Shown: piece by piece, positions 11,311 through 24,520 of the stretch
Layout of the letters: the number at the start of each line of letters is the position of its first letter
How positions within the stretch are numbered: the stretch's first letter is position 1
Assembly: GCA_037951165.1 (NCBI GenBank)
Contig: JBBDHG010000032.1
Location: 6,501,001-6,565,000 of the forward strand
DNA length: 64,000 nucleotides
Source of the DNA: Lophius americanus
Lineage: Eukaryota > Chordata > Actinopteri > Lophiiformes > Lophiidae
Direction: 5' to 3'
Notes under the pieces: generated by a model
Told to the model about the DNA's origin: nothing
The model's input: the letters and a program-made list of their open reading frames with translations, nothing else
The model's database searches: none
Made by a program: the position numbers and the translations under genes

Positions 11311-12188
11311 GTGTATTTCAGTTTTTCTAACTGTTATATCGAATAAATACAACATTTTAAATGAAAACATACTCAATTCTTATTTAGAAAATAGGATATT
11401 CTCTAATGTTAAGTATTATTATATATCATATATTTTATTCAGTATAAAATGTATCATATTTGTATAAAGTCTGTAGCTGTTTTACTTTTTTCTGACAACC
11501 CATGTCTTGTACAGCAGCGTTTTATGTCCTTGCTGATTGCTAGTCACATCATGGCAACATCGTGGTAAATCTCAATCTCAAATCGCAAAGTACGAAATTA
11601 ATTGCAAGAAGTGATTTGTATTATAATATGTATAGATAATATAGATGATGTTTTAACACAAAGTATACAAATATATCTGTCCACTGTCAGCCATTTTGTT
11701 AGATCCTTGACCGAGTGACCGAGGGGGAGTACAGCTCAGGAAATCTCAAACATTTACTAAGAGTTAGCTTATTGTTGTAATCCTTGAAATAGTTATAGGG
11801 GAATGCATGCGGATTATCCATATTCAAGCTTGTAATTGTTATTCCTGATCTTTCCAGTAATGCAGAGCTGTCTCTGTCTGCCACAACCACTGGCTCTGCC
11901 GACGAAATATGTCATCAATTGTTTTCTAACACCAAAGGGGTCTTTACGATTCCGCGTTCTTTGGTGATGTTCGGGACTATTTTAAGTTTAAGTTGTGTTA
12001 AATAAATGTTAACCCAGATACATTCAGTTTGTACTGAACACACACAAAATACAGTAAGGCATTAAAACAAAACAACAACCCGATTTACAAATCAATCAGG
12101 ACTTTATTAACCCAAGAGTTAAGAATTTTTTGTCCCTGCATGTTGCAGAGGGATCAGAGGTGTAGCAGAGATAAAAGTTGGGAAAAAT

Positions 12189-12251
12189 TGTGCTTTCAGA
12201 CTCGATAATTCTCGAGTCTGAAAACAGACTGGAGAAAAGTCTGAAAGCACA
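12189..12251. repeat. Inverted repeat with 14-bp arms
   Basis: TGTGCTTTCAGACT at 12189-12202 is exactly complementary to AGTCTGAAAGCACA at 12238-12251. Between them lies a smaller palindrome centred on TCGAGTCTGA. It is probably the end structure of a small mobile repeat. Confidence 0.7.
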
Positions 12252-12954
12252 CAACCAAAACCTTATAGAGAATCATCGCAAAACCTGCCCTACAAAAAGA
12301 TGCACAGACAAATTAAAATATGAAAAAAAGGTTTTTAGAAATATGGACAAAAGAATGCATGATGCATAATTATATGAATGAGGATTTGAAATTGGGGATA
12401 TCACAACAACAAAGTTTTGAGATTTCTAAAGGAAATCATTTTGAAGCTTTCTTTTCTACTTGTGTTGCAATCTAACCATAATCAGGATAAAATATGATCA
12501 TTGAGCTGGCATGTAATGATACCTGTTGGCTGGTTAAACATAGTTCTCTTATGGATGATTGGCATGGGCTCTGTAGGAAAGCTGTTGTCTTGCTGCAGCA
12601 CAGTTATTTGTGGGCTAAATAGTATTTACTCATGTCCAAGACACTCTCTCCTGATAGATATGTAACTGAATCATGCTAACTCGCTGTCTCTTCATGATAA
12701 TGGCCCTGTTTTAATTGTATCGTTGGCTCTTGTTACCCCCCGTGTGCCTCCGTAGAGCATGGGTGCTTGACGGTTAATATCTCACTCTCTAGCTTATTTC
12801 TTTCCTGTATATTGATCAGCAGTTACAATAATAACCACCGAAAGGTCAGGTCAAAATGAGATAATAAGATTGATTTTATCAATACAACGGTATCTGCCAG
12901 CAGTCGAGCTTTACTAGGTAACCGTTGGTAGCAATCAACACTATGTGTCTGAGG

Positions 12955-13020
12955 AAGAATAAACGGTGACCTGGCATCAGGGCCATTGGTGCCCAAGGCT
13001 CATTGATGCGGTTGGGGAGC
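12955..13020 (+). mobile_element. Tc1-like element fragment
   Basis: The string GTGCCCAAGGCTCATTGATG with its flanks resembles the mid-5' part of the Tc1-like family that also appears at 42000, 54566 and 58430 in plus orientation. Only about 65 bp are recognisable. Confidence 0.5.
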
Positions 13021-13419
13021 AAATGCTTACCAATACAGAGCACACAATACATCGAAGAACTCTTTTGGGGCAAAAGAAAGATCCACACAACCTTAGGCAC
13101 GTGGTTTCAATGTAATGATTGATCAATGTATTTTGCATTGTCAATGCACAATTACTTTTGTTTTCTCCTGTTTGAATCATTTAGCTGTATAACATAATAT
13201 TTGCAGCACTTTAATATATATATTTTTTGTCCCTCTTTTCTATCTTGCAGGTTTGGAAACATAAGGCCTCATTCGGAAATGGAGACTTTGCTGAGGATCA
13301 GCAGGTAGACATCAGGGTCGATTCCAGACATTTTCGCTACACTGATAGTGAGCTTACCAAAGCTGCTGCTTCATCTCCAAACCCAATTTCTACTTTTACC
13401 ACGGATTAAAGTCTACAGC

Positions 13420-16400
13420 ATGTACCAGATTGTTCCAGCAGCTCCTGCAGAGCATCGGACTGGATCTCCACTGAAGAAGAAACTAGCTAATGAAGGCCGG
13501 CCTCTGGTTATGGCTGGCATGTTGGGCTGTGGGTTGGTGCTTGCTGCTGTGGTTGCTTGGTGCTACTATTCAGCATCCCTCCTTAAAGCACAGCTGCTAA
13601 AAGCTGAACTGTTGGACCTCAACAAGGATGGTTTTATCATTCGTAACCAGACGGGGGCTGTCATCTTCACCATGGCCTTCAGGTGTGTTCCCTTCTGAAT
13701 TATTTTCATTAGTGACTTATCTGTTTATGATTGTCTCTCTGAAAATTCTAGTCTGTAAAATCAAAAAAAAAGAAGATATTTTCTATTATGTAAATTTTAC
13801 AAAGAAGTAGCCGACATTTTTACTTTAGTCTAACCAACAGCCAAACACCTGAACATATTCAATTAACGTTAAGATAAAATAAATAATAGCAAAAAAGACT
13901 CAAATGTAAAGAGGTGCCGAAGGGTTGTGAAGTTTTCTGCCTTGAAAGTAATTATTAAGTAATTATTATTAAATTATTATTAATATTTTTAATTACATTC
14001 AAAGTAAATGATGAAAGCAGACCATATAAGTGGTCAGAATTGCCCTGCTTATGCAGTGTGTACATCCAGCCAGTCAAGGTGATCACTGACCAATACAAAA
14101 GAATCATTTGTACTCTGTTATGCAATCAAAGGGTATTCTTGTATTGAATACTATGCTTGCGAAACCAGCAGCTAGTAAATCTTGGCTAACAATAATCATT
14201 GCAACACACCCTATGACACTTTTATGGCCTCTGCACAGTTGTTCCTTTTTGTGTGCACAACCTTACCAAAGAGCTGCACTTTGTGGATGGGTAATGGAAA
14301 GCCAGATGAGACAGACACATGATTATACCCTTGGGCAAATCAGATGTCATGTCCTCTATCAGCAGTGCTCACAACAACAGAATCAGTTCAATCCCTTCAC
14401 TTGCAGGGAGATAGTAGTATATAATAAAATATTTTATCCTTTATGAGTATATATGAAATTGGCTGGATTGTGATTAAATTTCTTAACTGTCGCATTCTTT
14501 AGAAGAGTGAGTGAGTTTGATGTGATCACAGCTATAAAGAAGTGTGTCCTCCTGCTAGTAGACCAATAGACAAAACTGAGGATGTAGTTTTTGGAGCTTA
14601 AGAAGAAAGGTTAAAGGTCAGTGATCACCTTCAATCCGTAATGTTTAAAAGCGCAGACAAAGCCAGAAATCTTGGTACAGTCATGGACTCTGACCTAAGT
14701 TTCAACAGCTATATTAAGACCTTTATAAAGACCGCCTGCTATCACCTGAAAAATAGAGCATGAATTAGAGGACTGATGACTCAGCAGGATTTGGAAAAAC
14801 TAGTCCATGCATTTATCCTCTGCGCACTTGACTCCTAAGAAATGGATCAGACAGCTGCAGCTGGTTCCAAATGCTGCTGCTGCCTCACTAATAGGAAAGT
14901 GGATCATATCAGTCCATATCTGAGGTCCTTACACTGGCTTCCTGTCTCTCAGATAATTGATTTTAAAGTATTCATGCACAAAACAGTTCAGGGCCAAAAT
15001 ACATATCCGATCTTCTGCAATGTTATGAACCATCCAGACCTCTTTGATCATCTGGATCAGGTCTGCTCATTGTCCCCAGAACTAAACATGGAGAAGCAGC
15101 ATTTAGTTTTATGCACCAAATATTTTGAATATGTTCCCAGAGAATTGCAGGACCATTCCCACTGTCAGTGCTTTCAAATAAAAGCTTAAAACTTTTTTTT
15201 ATGCTATCTTCTGTTCTAGCTTTATATATTTTGTAGATTGTTTTATTTTAAAACCTGTTTTTAACTTCGTTTTAATGTTCTTATACTCTTTGGCCCAGTG
15301 TTCTTGATTGTTTGAATCGCCCTGTTGCTGAAATGTGCTATATGTATAACATAGTCCCTGCCTTATCTAATGGCACTGGCTCAGTTTGCGCTGTGTTTGG
15401 CAAGTTCATTTAATCCATCTACCCATGCTCATTCTAAGGTCTGGAAATCTGGATCTGAACTCCTGCTCAAAAGAGGGAACTACTTTGGCCTGTTCTCGGT
15501 CAGATTCTGGAAAACTCAACTTCTTTATCCAAACGGTTCGCCACGGTAACACAGTGATGTGTTACCGTGTTCGCTGGGAGGAACTGCAAAATAAGCATTC
15601 AGTGGAGCACGCCATGGTCTATAATGAGTCTCATTGGTACGGAGGGGCCGAAACAGCAACCCAGTACTGGCCTCTTGGGATTCAGGGAGAGGAGGAACCA
15701 CAGCCTTTCATCACCAGTGATGTCTACTTTAACAAGAACGCTTTTGGGGGGATCCTAGAACGCTACTGGCTTTCTTCAAAAGCAACAGCCATTAAGATTA
15801 ATGACTCAGTACCATTTCATTTGGGCTGGTCGGAAAAAGACGGGACACTGAGATTCCAGGCCCGATACCAGGACTCTCCCTACAGACCACCAGAGGGTCT
15901 GCAGGCCTTACCTGAGCTCAGCTACAGAGTTTGTGTAGGGTCGGATGTTACCTCTATTCACAAATATATGGTCAGTATACACACAATGTATATTGTTCTG
16001 TGTCTTTCCTATATACTTTTATTATTCTAAGAGAAAGTTGTTGTAAATTCTTTTCAATTTGAGTTTAATATGTGTGTGAACTATATATGTTTAAAGTAAG
16101 AAATTCAAGTCTGGAGCATTAGCCATTTGAGATTTTTGGAGTTTGGTCTGGTTGTCTGAACTCTTATATTTACTGTACAAGTAGATACATGCCAATTTAC
16201 TGCTCCAACAGCAATGAAAAAGTATGTGACATCTTCTAGGTATGCTGCTGGTATCAGAAAATTGCAGCGCTAGATAATATACGTATCAAAACTTGTAGTT
16301 TTACAAAGGTCGGGCTATGTCTTGGCAGGGGGCAGTAACTTCCTGAGCGATGGTTTCTGACCGTTGACTATCATTTCCTATAATGGATAGTTATGAAGTG

Positions 16401-19400
16401 GCTTGGAAATCCTTCACTATCTCATTGCTAGAAAGCAAAATGTTAGTCATTAGTTACTTTTTCTTTGAGCTAAACGAACAAAAGGAAAATTGAACACTAT
16501 TAACTCTTGATTAAAGAAAATGAATCTTTTACCTTATAGTAAATCTCTGCTCTGTATGTATGTGTTTTTCGCAGGTGCGCCGATATTTTCCAAAGCCTAT
16601 CAAGGTCCCATCACCTGAGGTCTTCAAACAGCCTTTGTGGTCAACTTGGGCTGTCCACAAGACTGCTGTAACTCAAGACAAGCTGCTGAGCTACGCCTCT
16701 AACATCACCAAACACGGCTTTACATGCTCCCACCTGGAGCTGGATGACCGCTACACTGCCGACTATGGAGAGTTTGATTTTGACCCTCAGAAATTTCCCA
16801 ATGCCAGTGGTATGTTTGAAAAACTCACTGAAGACGGGTTCCTCGTGACACTCTGGACACATCCTTTCATCAACTACGACTCTTTTAATTTCGGTGTTGC
16901 TGTGGAGAAAGGACTGTTTGTTAGGGAGCCCAGTGGTGAACTACCTGCTCTAGTTCGCTGGTGGAATGGTATTGGGGGAATATTGGACTTCACCAATCCA
17001 GAGGCCCGAGAGTGGTATTCCTCAAATCTGCGTATGTTGAAGCACCGCTATGATGTCAAATCCTTTAAGTTTGATGCTGGCGAGATAAGCTACCTCCCAC
17101 GCCAATTTAGCACTCTGGTTCCAATGTCTGACCCGTCCACTTTCACCCGTCGCTACACAGAGATGGCCATACCGTTTAGTGACCGTGCAGAACTGAGAGT
17201 GGGTTACCAGAGTCAGAACATCTCCTGCCTCTTCAGGATCATGGACAGAGACTCTGTGTGGGGCTATGACCTTGGCCTCAAGTCCATTATCCCAACTGTT
17301 TTGACCATTGGCATTCTGGGCTACCAGTTCATCTTACCTGATATGATAGGAGGGAATGCATATCCCAACCGCACCACAGGTACAGTACCGCATTATACAG
17401 CATTGTTTGTGGAGTGACTGATGATGAAAAATCAACTCACCAAAAAGGGGTGTGAATTTATGTCATTTATTGCCAAATTAAGAGCAAATTTGGAATCTTT
17501 ATCACATTTACTTTTCTTGGAAAACAAAATTACATATAATTGAATTGTTACATTTAAATGATATATATGAAAGTTAAATCTTAAATGTCGTATGCAAATG
17601 TGCAAATGCACGTTGACAGTCAGTTAAAATATCAAAATAAAAGTTCGATGAACAGATCCAGCACTTTCCACAAACCTTCTTCAGGTGGTCAGACAAGGCA
17701 GGATACCCTGAAATATTCTACCCAGCCAATGGATGAGATGGTTATTACTCAGAAACTTCTCATAGAATAGGCAAGCCACATACTGCACCAAGCAGACATT
17801 ATAATACAACCATATAGGTCTATTGAGAGTGCAGCAGAAATAAAGAGGTGATATAATAAGATGACTTTTTAGTCTGCTATACAATACAAAATTACTATTA
17901 TAAAGGAGGGAAAGAGTCCTGAAGACCAGACCTGGATTCTTGCTGCAGCTGTGAAGAGTAGAGTTCCGATGCATAAGTCAGCTGTCCCATTTGGCATTGT
18001 GAGAGAGTTTCAGTTTTTCAAAGACAGCAGACATGTTGGACTTGGCCACCATCTCCCATTGCTCTGAGCTCCAGGTTCTGGCAGTGGGCATGGTTGAGCA
18101 TGGCCACTCTGAATAGTTTGCGGCCAAGCAGCCCCACACACAACGAGCTGATGATGTACTGTGTGTTCTAAAACCATTCCATCAGAAAGTTTTCAGTAAT
18201 TTGTGTTACTTTAACTCTTCTGTGGGAATATTAATACGGGCTAGCCTTCATTCCCCCCAAGCCCTTCCAGTCTTGTCAAAGTGTCCTTGAGCAGTATATT
18301 CAACCTCAGATGGCCAATCTCAAGTCTCAATCTAATTGGTGCGTGAATGGTGCTGTGAATGCTAACCGCTCCTGATGATCAGGTGCCGATTTGCATGACG
18401 GCCTCTGTAATCCCTTTATGAATGTTTGTGTGAATTTCGGGAATGCTGGCTTGCGTTGTAAAGTACCCCACACTCCGGAGTCTGATGTCTGTTTGTGTTT
18501 TAGGCAGTTCAGATGGTGAAACTGGTTTACCAAACCGAGAGCTGTTTATCCGATGGTTGGAGCTGGCTGCCTTCATGCCTGTAATGCAGTTCTCCATTCC
18601 GCCGTGGGCCTATGACGATGAGGTGAACGTGATACAACAGATGTGATGTATTGTTGGTTTAACATCAGTTTATTTAATACAAGTGGGTAATTAACTTCAG
18701 TCTGTGTGTTTTTTTTATAAATGAATTTGATTACATTTATAATAACTAAATTGTTTAAAACTTAAATGGACTGGAAATATACAGTAGTATCTTTCATTTG
18801 CATTAATAGTGTTCCCATGCTGTGGCGTTACTATGTTATATATACATTTACCAAATATTATTTTCTTATGAAGTATTAGACAAATACAACAAGCATTGGA
18901 AATGGGGGGAAAGCTATTAACAAAGATTTCACCAAATTATTTAAACTCAACCAAATTGATTAAGTCTAAAGTAACTGTATAGCAAATGCAGGCTCCATAA
19001 CTCGGCAACCTCTGATTAGCACAAGCCAACTGGGAAGTCAACCGGGAAAAAGGGGATTGAAATTTAAAATGTTGGATAAGACCGAGAGCGATCATTGGGA
19101 GATTGTTTCATCTTTTAATTAGTCTGAAGGAATGTTCTTGTAGATAATTTGTTAGGAATACTTAACCTGTATGTGTTTTGATGACACAAACATCTTAGAA
19201 ACTTATTCACTAACGCTGTAACACCATATCTGCCTGCTTTCATCTGTATTCATCTGCAGGTGGTGAAGATAGCACAGAAGTTTACACGGCTCCATGAAAA
19301 TTTGGTGGCCCCAAGGGTTCTGGAACTAGCAAGCAAGGTTCTTGATACTGGGGACCCAATCATAAGGCCCCTCTGGTGGATCGCCAATGATGACGTGGCA

Positions 19401-19607
19401 GCCTTCAAAATTGACTCTCAATTCCTGATTGGGGATGATTTGATGGTGGCTCCAGTGTTAGAGCCCGGAAAGCAGGAGAGAGACATCTACCTACCTGCAG
19501 GACGGTGGAGAAACGACAAGGGGGAACATTTTGAGAAAGGTCCCATGTATCTCACTGATTACCCTGTGGACCTCGATGAAATAGCTTTCTTTACACGAGT
19601 TCAATGA
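13420..19607 (+). CDS. myorg: Myogenesis-regulating glycosidase, GH31 family, five coding exons
   Basis: MYORG (KIAA1161/NET37) is a type II membrane alpha-galactosidase-like enzyme of the ER and nuclear envelope; loss in humans causes brain calcification. Coding exons are 13420-13682, 15439-15970, 16575-17379, 18504-18622 and 19260-19607, with junction phases 2, 0, 1 and 0, giving 688 aa. A short cytoplasmic N-terminus precedes a membrane span at about residues 30-50 (AAVVAWCYYS). The GH31 barrel follows, with YRVRWEE, SFKFDAGEISYLP (nucleophile Asp432) and IMDRDSVWGYD (Asp489, spaced 57 residues on, as reported for the human catalytic pair). The C-terminal part includes FLIGDDLMVAPVLEPGK and ends TDYPVDLDEIAFFTRVQ. 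The first ATG in frame is at 13420; the frame is open upstream but only through non-ATG codons. The exon begins at acceptor 13250, so about 170 nt of leader precede the ATG. It is slightly shorter than the human protein, mainly at the N-terminus. It appears intact. Confidence 0.97.
14600..15190 (+). mobile_element. Non-LTR retrotransposon 3' fragment in myorg intron
   Basis: Broken frames read NLGTVMDSDLSFNSYIKT, LMTQQDLEKLVHAF and DHISPYLRSLHWLPVSQ, ending with FQIKA before an AT-rich tail. This is the C-terminal region after the reverse transcriptase of an L2-like fish LINE. In-frame stops (for example after CALDS near 14837) show it is inactive. Confidence 0.8.
18020..18275 (-). mobile_element. 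Tc1-like fragment, reverse orientation, in myorg intron
   Basis: On the minus strand this corresponds to the middle of the same Tc1-like family: segments around 18145-18165 (GATGTACTGTGTGTTCT) and 18218-18250 (CTCTTCTGTGGGA, then GGGCTAGCCTTC) align in order with that family. There is no usable transposase frame. Confidence 0.6.
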
Positions 19608-22264
19608 AAACCACGAAGAATTAGAGACGCATAACCTCTCTTGCACACACACAAACTCACAGACACACTTAGACTGTTTGCATGTGTACAGTCTTGTGAG
19701 TACACTTGTATGCCAAGAGATATCGCAAGAGACTTGTTGATTTTTCAAAGGGAAATGACCGCAAGGGACGTGTTGCCACAGCCGAGGGTAATTTAGGTAA
19801 AGATTAACCTTATGTCTCTTTGACCTGCCTGTTTTATTGATATGTGCCTGCAAATTTTAACCACCTGACACATTAGAAACATGTCAGTCTCTTGTTCTAT
19901 CTCCAGCTGATCCTCATCCTCATGTGCCTTCCACAGCTAGAACTAGAATGTTTGATTTTTTTTTCTTTTTCTAGCAAACCTGCATCTTGTTTAAGTACCT
20001 GTCATCAGCGAACACAGCAGCTGTGAATGCGGTGCTAAGGCTTTTGGTCCGTCCCGTAGATGTTGTGGACGGCTGCTGCCTCATGATAAATGCTTTGATC
20101 CTGGCCTTGTATATTTCCGGTCCTCAGAGCTGGTCGTTAAATGTAAGACAGCGTGACTACATCTGGAGCATCAGAAGGGGAAATTGGAGCTGCGCATTTT
20201 GATAACGTTTAGATGAACCTGGAGTAGGAACATGAATGATCATGACATAGTGTTGTTGTTTTTTAGGAAATACTTAATTGATTTATTTATGTATCAATTA
20301 ATCAAAAGGAGTAAGACTATGTCGGTGAGAGGTAGTAACTATATTTTTGGTTTTATCACAACCTATATTGTAGGTTTTTATTTTGGCAACTCCATGGCTC
20401 ACAGCAGTTCATTTCCATAGCTAAGAGAAATATGCCTGTGTGTTCCACTTTATTTGTAATTGATACAAACTGTCACGGCTAAATAATGATACATATATCC
20501 CTGCAGTTAAAAATGTATTAGAATCCGAGTTTTAAAATGTTAGGATGAATCAGAATTGCATGTCACCTTCCGGAGGATGATATAAAATTTCAGAAATACA
20601 ATTTGCTGTAGAACAGTTGCTTATAGAGTGTCAAACAAATTCACATATATGCATTTATCCACAGCCGTTTCTCTCTCACACAGTGTGTGGAAGATAATGG
20701 CTTTTCCTTTGGATGTGTTAGCATGTTTCCCTCACCACAACTGTCAGCACTTCTCACTTTGGCAACATCTACTAAACCAGAGTATGTAACGTTATAATAT
20801 AGGATCTCCAGCCGACATATTTCCTAATCCTGTACAGTACACAGCGTTTTTTCTTATTTTAAATGATATTTGGTGAGATGAAAGTATGCATTCTTTTAAT
20901 AATCTCCAGTGGAGTAAACTGTGTCTTTTTCTTTTTCCAAAATATTGGTGTTTTTTTTCTTTTTCTATTTGAGATAGTAAAAGGTCTTGAAAGTCATTAA
21001 ATGTAAAGATGACCTGCAATTATGAACCCGACGTAGATTGTATCACAGCTGTCTTCCACAACAACAAATCATTTCGGTAAGATTTGTGTTTCTGAATTTT
21101 TATGTGTGACAAAGTAACAAATGGGTGAGGACACCAGCAATACTTTGAGCTTCAGTTGCTATGACAACAACAAATAACTCCCTTGATACTCGTATTTATG
21201 TAGTCTTTTGCCAAGAATTCTGGATAGCATTTAATTTTGAATGCAGTAAATGTATGTGGTTTACGTAGAGGGAGGCTCACGCCAACAGAGATAAGTCTTT
21301 TTATTCCAGCTTTCCTCTATCTGTTCTGCCATTCTGTCCTTTCTGTGCCAAACTCCGCTCTTTCAGGTTTGGTCATCTGCAAAAGTTTGATTCACAGCTC
21401 AGGGTGGATTTAGAAGAAAATTTGTTTGTTAGAAACCCTGTTGTTGATTCTCAGTAACAAAGTGATTCCTGTTTCTTGTTACTGCTGGTTTACCCTGTCA
21501 AACATGAAGATGTCATTGTGAAGTGCACTCCATGCTTGTCACATCTTTATGACTTTATTTGTCATTTCAGCTGCCTTCAGCTGTGCCATCCACAGCACTG
21601 ATAATGAGTACAGTGAGAAAAACGCCTCTCTGCAGAGAGCTAGGGGATGTTTTTTTTTTGCACCTTCCAGTATTAGGAACTGACATTAAGAAATGTGCCA
21701 TCTGACTTCTGCATATATATCTCTTCTTGAGCAGGGATTGATGGCATGAGAGTAAAGCATACTGCCGGTTATGTCATCTTAATGCCATGCTTAAAAATAG
21801 TTATATGATGATTAATTTTCTATGTTTCTTTTAATAGAATTGTCACTGGATCAGATATTACTTTTGGTTGGTTGAAATATGAAACCAACTTGCTGTAAAT
21901 TGAAGGTCTTTGGCGTTGCTTCAGTGTATTGTCGATACTACCGCCACCAGCTGCTGCAAAGATGAAGTCTCGCACAAACACCAGGAAATAAACAGATTGA
22001 AAGCTGCAAAATCTGGAATGATCTTACTCAAATATATGTAGAGAAGATAGTTTCATAACTGAGAAATTCCCAGTGCAATTTCTTTTTCTAATTTGTGTAT
22101 GGATTTCAAGATGCAAAAGGAGAATAAATGAAATGGTGAATATTTAATTGTTTGAATGTTTTAGTGTTTTCTTGTTTTTATTGCAGCTCTTCCTGAATTA
22201 TGAAGGTTAACTGCCAACAACTATTCAAGCCCTTGTCAACTAACTAATCTCACTTAAAAAACAA

Positions 22265-22289
22265 TATATATATATATATATATATATAA
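22265..22289. repeat. AT microsatellite
   Basis: A pure TA run of about 25 bp. Confidence 0.9.
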
Positions 22290-22299
22290 CTCCCCTCTC

Positions 22300-22560
22300 A
22301 CTGAGATTGCTCGCATAGTGAAAGCCAAAGTTGTCCTAGTGGTGATGGAGCATCACGGACTGTGTCCAGCAAACTGGAAGAGTAGCTCCAGCAGATTCCA
22401 GGAACAACATCAGCGATCTCGATCCAGAAGAGTGCCAGCCTAGGAGACAGTTGAGACATTGGGCCTAGAACACTGCGCTGAAACTTCCAACTCACAGGCC
22501 TCTAGTAGAGGACCCGAGGTTGAGGAAGACCCCAAGCACACCCATGGGTGAGTGGGCGAC
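22300..22560 (-). repeat. Interspersed repeat, antisense of a common fish LINE tail
   Basis: On the minus strand it contains TGGGGTCTTCCTCAACC, then GGTCCTCTACTAGAGGC and later TTGTTCCTGGAATCTGCTGG, an order I recognise from a widespread aquatic-animal LINE 3' region. It has no coding capacity. Confidence 0.5.
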
Positions 22561-22980
22561 ATTTCTATATAAATATTACATCATGAAAATCTCTACTGCT
22601 ATTATTATTTATTCATAAATATTTTATACATATAATTATACACAGCATTAAGGATATTCAATTCAAAATGTCAGACTTCCTTCCAGATGTTTGTCGCTCT
22701 GTCGGGACCCACAAAATCATAAATATTATGAATATAAATTTCTCAACCACTGATGTGCCTGTAAATTTTTTTTTAAAGTTTTAAGCATGATTAACACCCC
22801 TAGAAGTAATTTTGTGACAAAAAAGAAGAAGGGATGAAAAACAATGTTCATCCTGGCCCTTTTGGGTGATATACTGTAAATCAGGATTTAAATATTGCAG
22901 TAATTCACTTTAAAATGCTGAATTGATTCCTACATCAATCGAAAACATATTTTTTATCTGTCTACAAACCATACTACACA

Positions 22981-23310
22981 CACTGATCAGTCACAACATT
23001 AAAAGCACTGCCTGTGTATTTTGTTGGTCCATCTTTGTGCTGCCAAAACATCTCTGCAATGCCCTATGCATGCATGTGTTCCGACACCTTTCTCCTTCAA
23101 CCAGCATAATCTTTTTCATCAGTTTGTGCTACGTTAGGCGAGCCTTCATTCCCCACCAACACCCGTGAGCATTGGTCACCCATGACCCTGTCACCTGTTC
23201 ACCAGTTGTGCTTTGGTGGGTACGAATCACAGCCCAACAGTAACACCAAACAAGGTCTGCAAATATGGACATTTTCTGATCCAGTGTCAGTGGCTCAGAT
23301 CCTGATTCTT
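22981..23310 (-). mobile_element. Internally deleted Tc1-like element, reverse orientation
   Basis: It begins with the family's terminal inverted repeat, CACTGATCAGTCACAACATT. It then carries reverse-oriented family segments, including CCCATGACCCTGTCACCTG near 23181, and a region matching the start of the family near 23285. Most of the transposase is missing and the right terminus is not recognisable. Confidence 0.7.
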
Positions 23311-24139
23311 GTTATTTTTTTATTGAACAAGGATAAGGGTCAAGTATTGGATATTAAAATTATTCAATCATTAGAAATGAATTTATGGCTATAGAAGCAA
23401 GTTGTAATATAGTTTCTAGTTTTACAACTATGAAGTAAATTTACTATGATTTACAGATGTTTTTGGTGAACTTGCTGTAAACTACCATGTAATCTATGAG
23501 GGAAGAATGTCATTATTTAAAGAAATGTGTTGGGTTAGATTTCACCATTTTTATTATGTCTCCCAAAGGTAACATATTGAAATACTCTTCACTCAAGTAT
23601 CCTTCAGTCTATCCAAAGGATTGAAAGTGGGTATAGTTTCTCCACATATCCTCTAAAACTGACAGAATTGAATGAAATTTCCCACATGCTTTGTACTCGA
23701 CCTAAAGGTACGCTTCTCCTTATCTGTGTCTTCATTTGGTTTATTACTTTAAGGTTTTCATCATTTTGTGAATTGTTTTTACTCCTGTTGGCCTGTCATT
23801 TGGTGCTTGGCTCTGCATGGTGATCTTTGTGAGTGGGTGAATGCTGTCTTAAATTTAAGTATATGTATAAAGTTTATAACACACTGATACATGAGACTAG
23901 AGCCAGGCTTTATTAATACTGTCCATTTATAATTCTAAGAAAGGCATCAAGGAAAATGTCTGTAATTATCATTAAAAAACAAGATACATTCCATAAATTC
24001 CATGCAGTTTACATTCTGACAGAACTAAACTTGCATTTCAGTTAATCTACTGTAATTCTAACACACAGTACATTAACTGTATTGTGAAGCTGCTGCCAGT
24101 TCATTACTTAGAATTTTGCGGGGAAAATATTTAGTCTTT

Positions 24140-24520
24140 ATTTATACAGCAAAATTTCAGCAACAGTGCAATTCAAAGTGCTTCTCACAAACAACCAAGA
24201 ACATTGCGACAAAGTGCAAAAGAACATTAAGACATAGTTAAAACAGTTATGAAAACATTAAGATTTAAAAAAAAAAAAAAAAAGCTAAAAAATGACAATC
24301 ACCTGTCTGAGCCTTTTCAACCTCAAGACACAAAACACTGTTTCCCTAAACAGGATTTATAGGAAAGACAGAAATAAGAATCATTTTCACATTTAAGATT
24401 TGATAAAAGGCAGAAGCAAATAAGAAAGTTTTAAACTGTGATTTGAAAGAACTGAGAGTTGGAGCGGTCCTGCAGTTTTCTCTTTTACTAAATCAACTTC
24501 CATGGAACAATGTGGGGAGG
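24140..24520. repeat. Interspersed repeat with internal poly-A
   Basis: TTTATTTATACAGCAAAATTT followed by a segment on the theme AATTCAAAGTGCTTCTCAC, a poly-A tract near 24269-24285 and a purine-rich GATTTGAAAGAACTGAGAGT part. This resembles the general design of fish repeats starting with a TTTATTT-AGC block. Confidence 0.5.

Larger units (their letters stand above)
8077..13250 (+). other. Probable first intron of myorg, repeat-filled
   Basis: About 5.2 kb between the proposed leader exon and the first coding exon. Recognisable contents are a broken THAP/Harbinger-type transposon (9347-10643), a composite dispersed repeat (10757-11310), a 14-bp-arm hairpin (12189-12251) and a Tc1-like scrap (12955-13020). 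Otherwise it is AT-rich sequence with no exon that I can support. Confidence 0.5.

Noticed and set aside
13348..13419. Upstream extension of the myorg frame
   Set aside because: It begins at a GTG, not an ATG; the first ATG in frame is 13420 and the protein resemblance starts soon after it.
20320..20422. Hydrophobic 34-codon frame starting MSVRGSNYIFGF
   Set aside because: Weak start context, no family resemblance and no splice or poly(A) support; likely chance.
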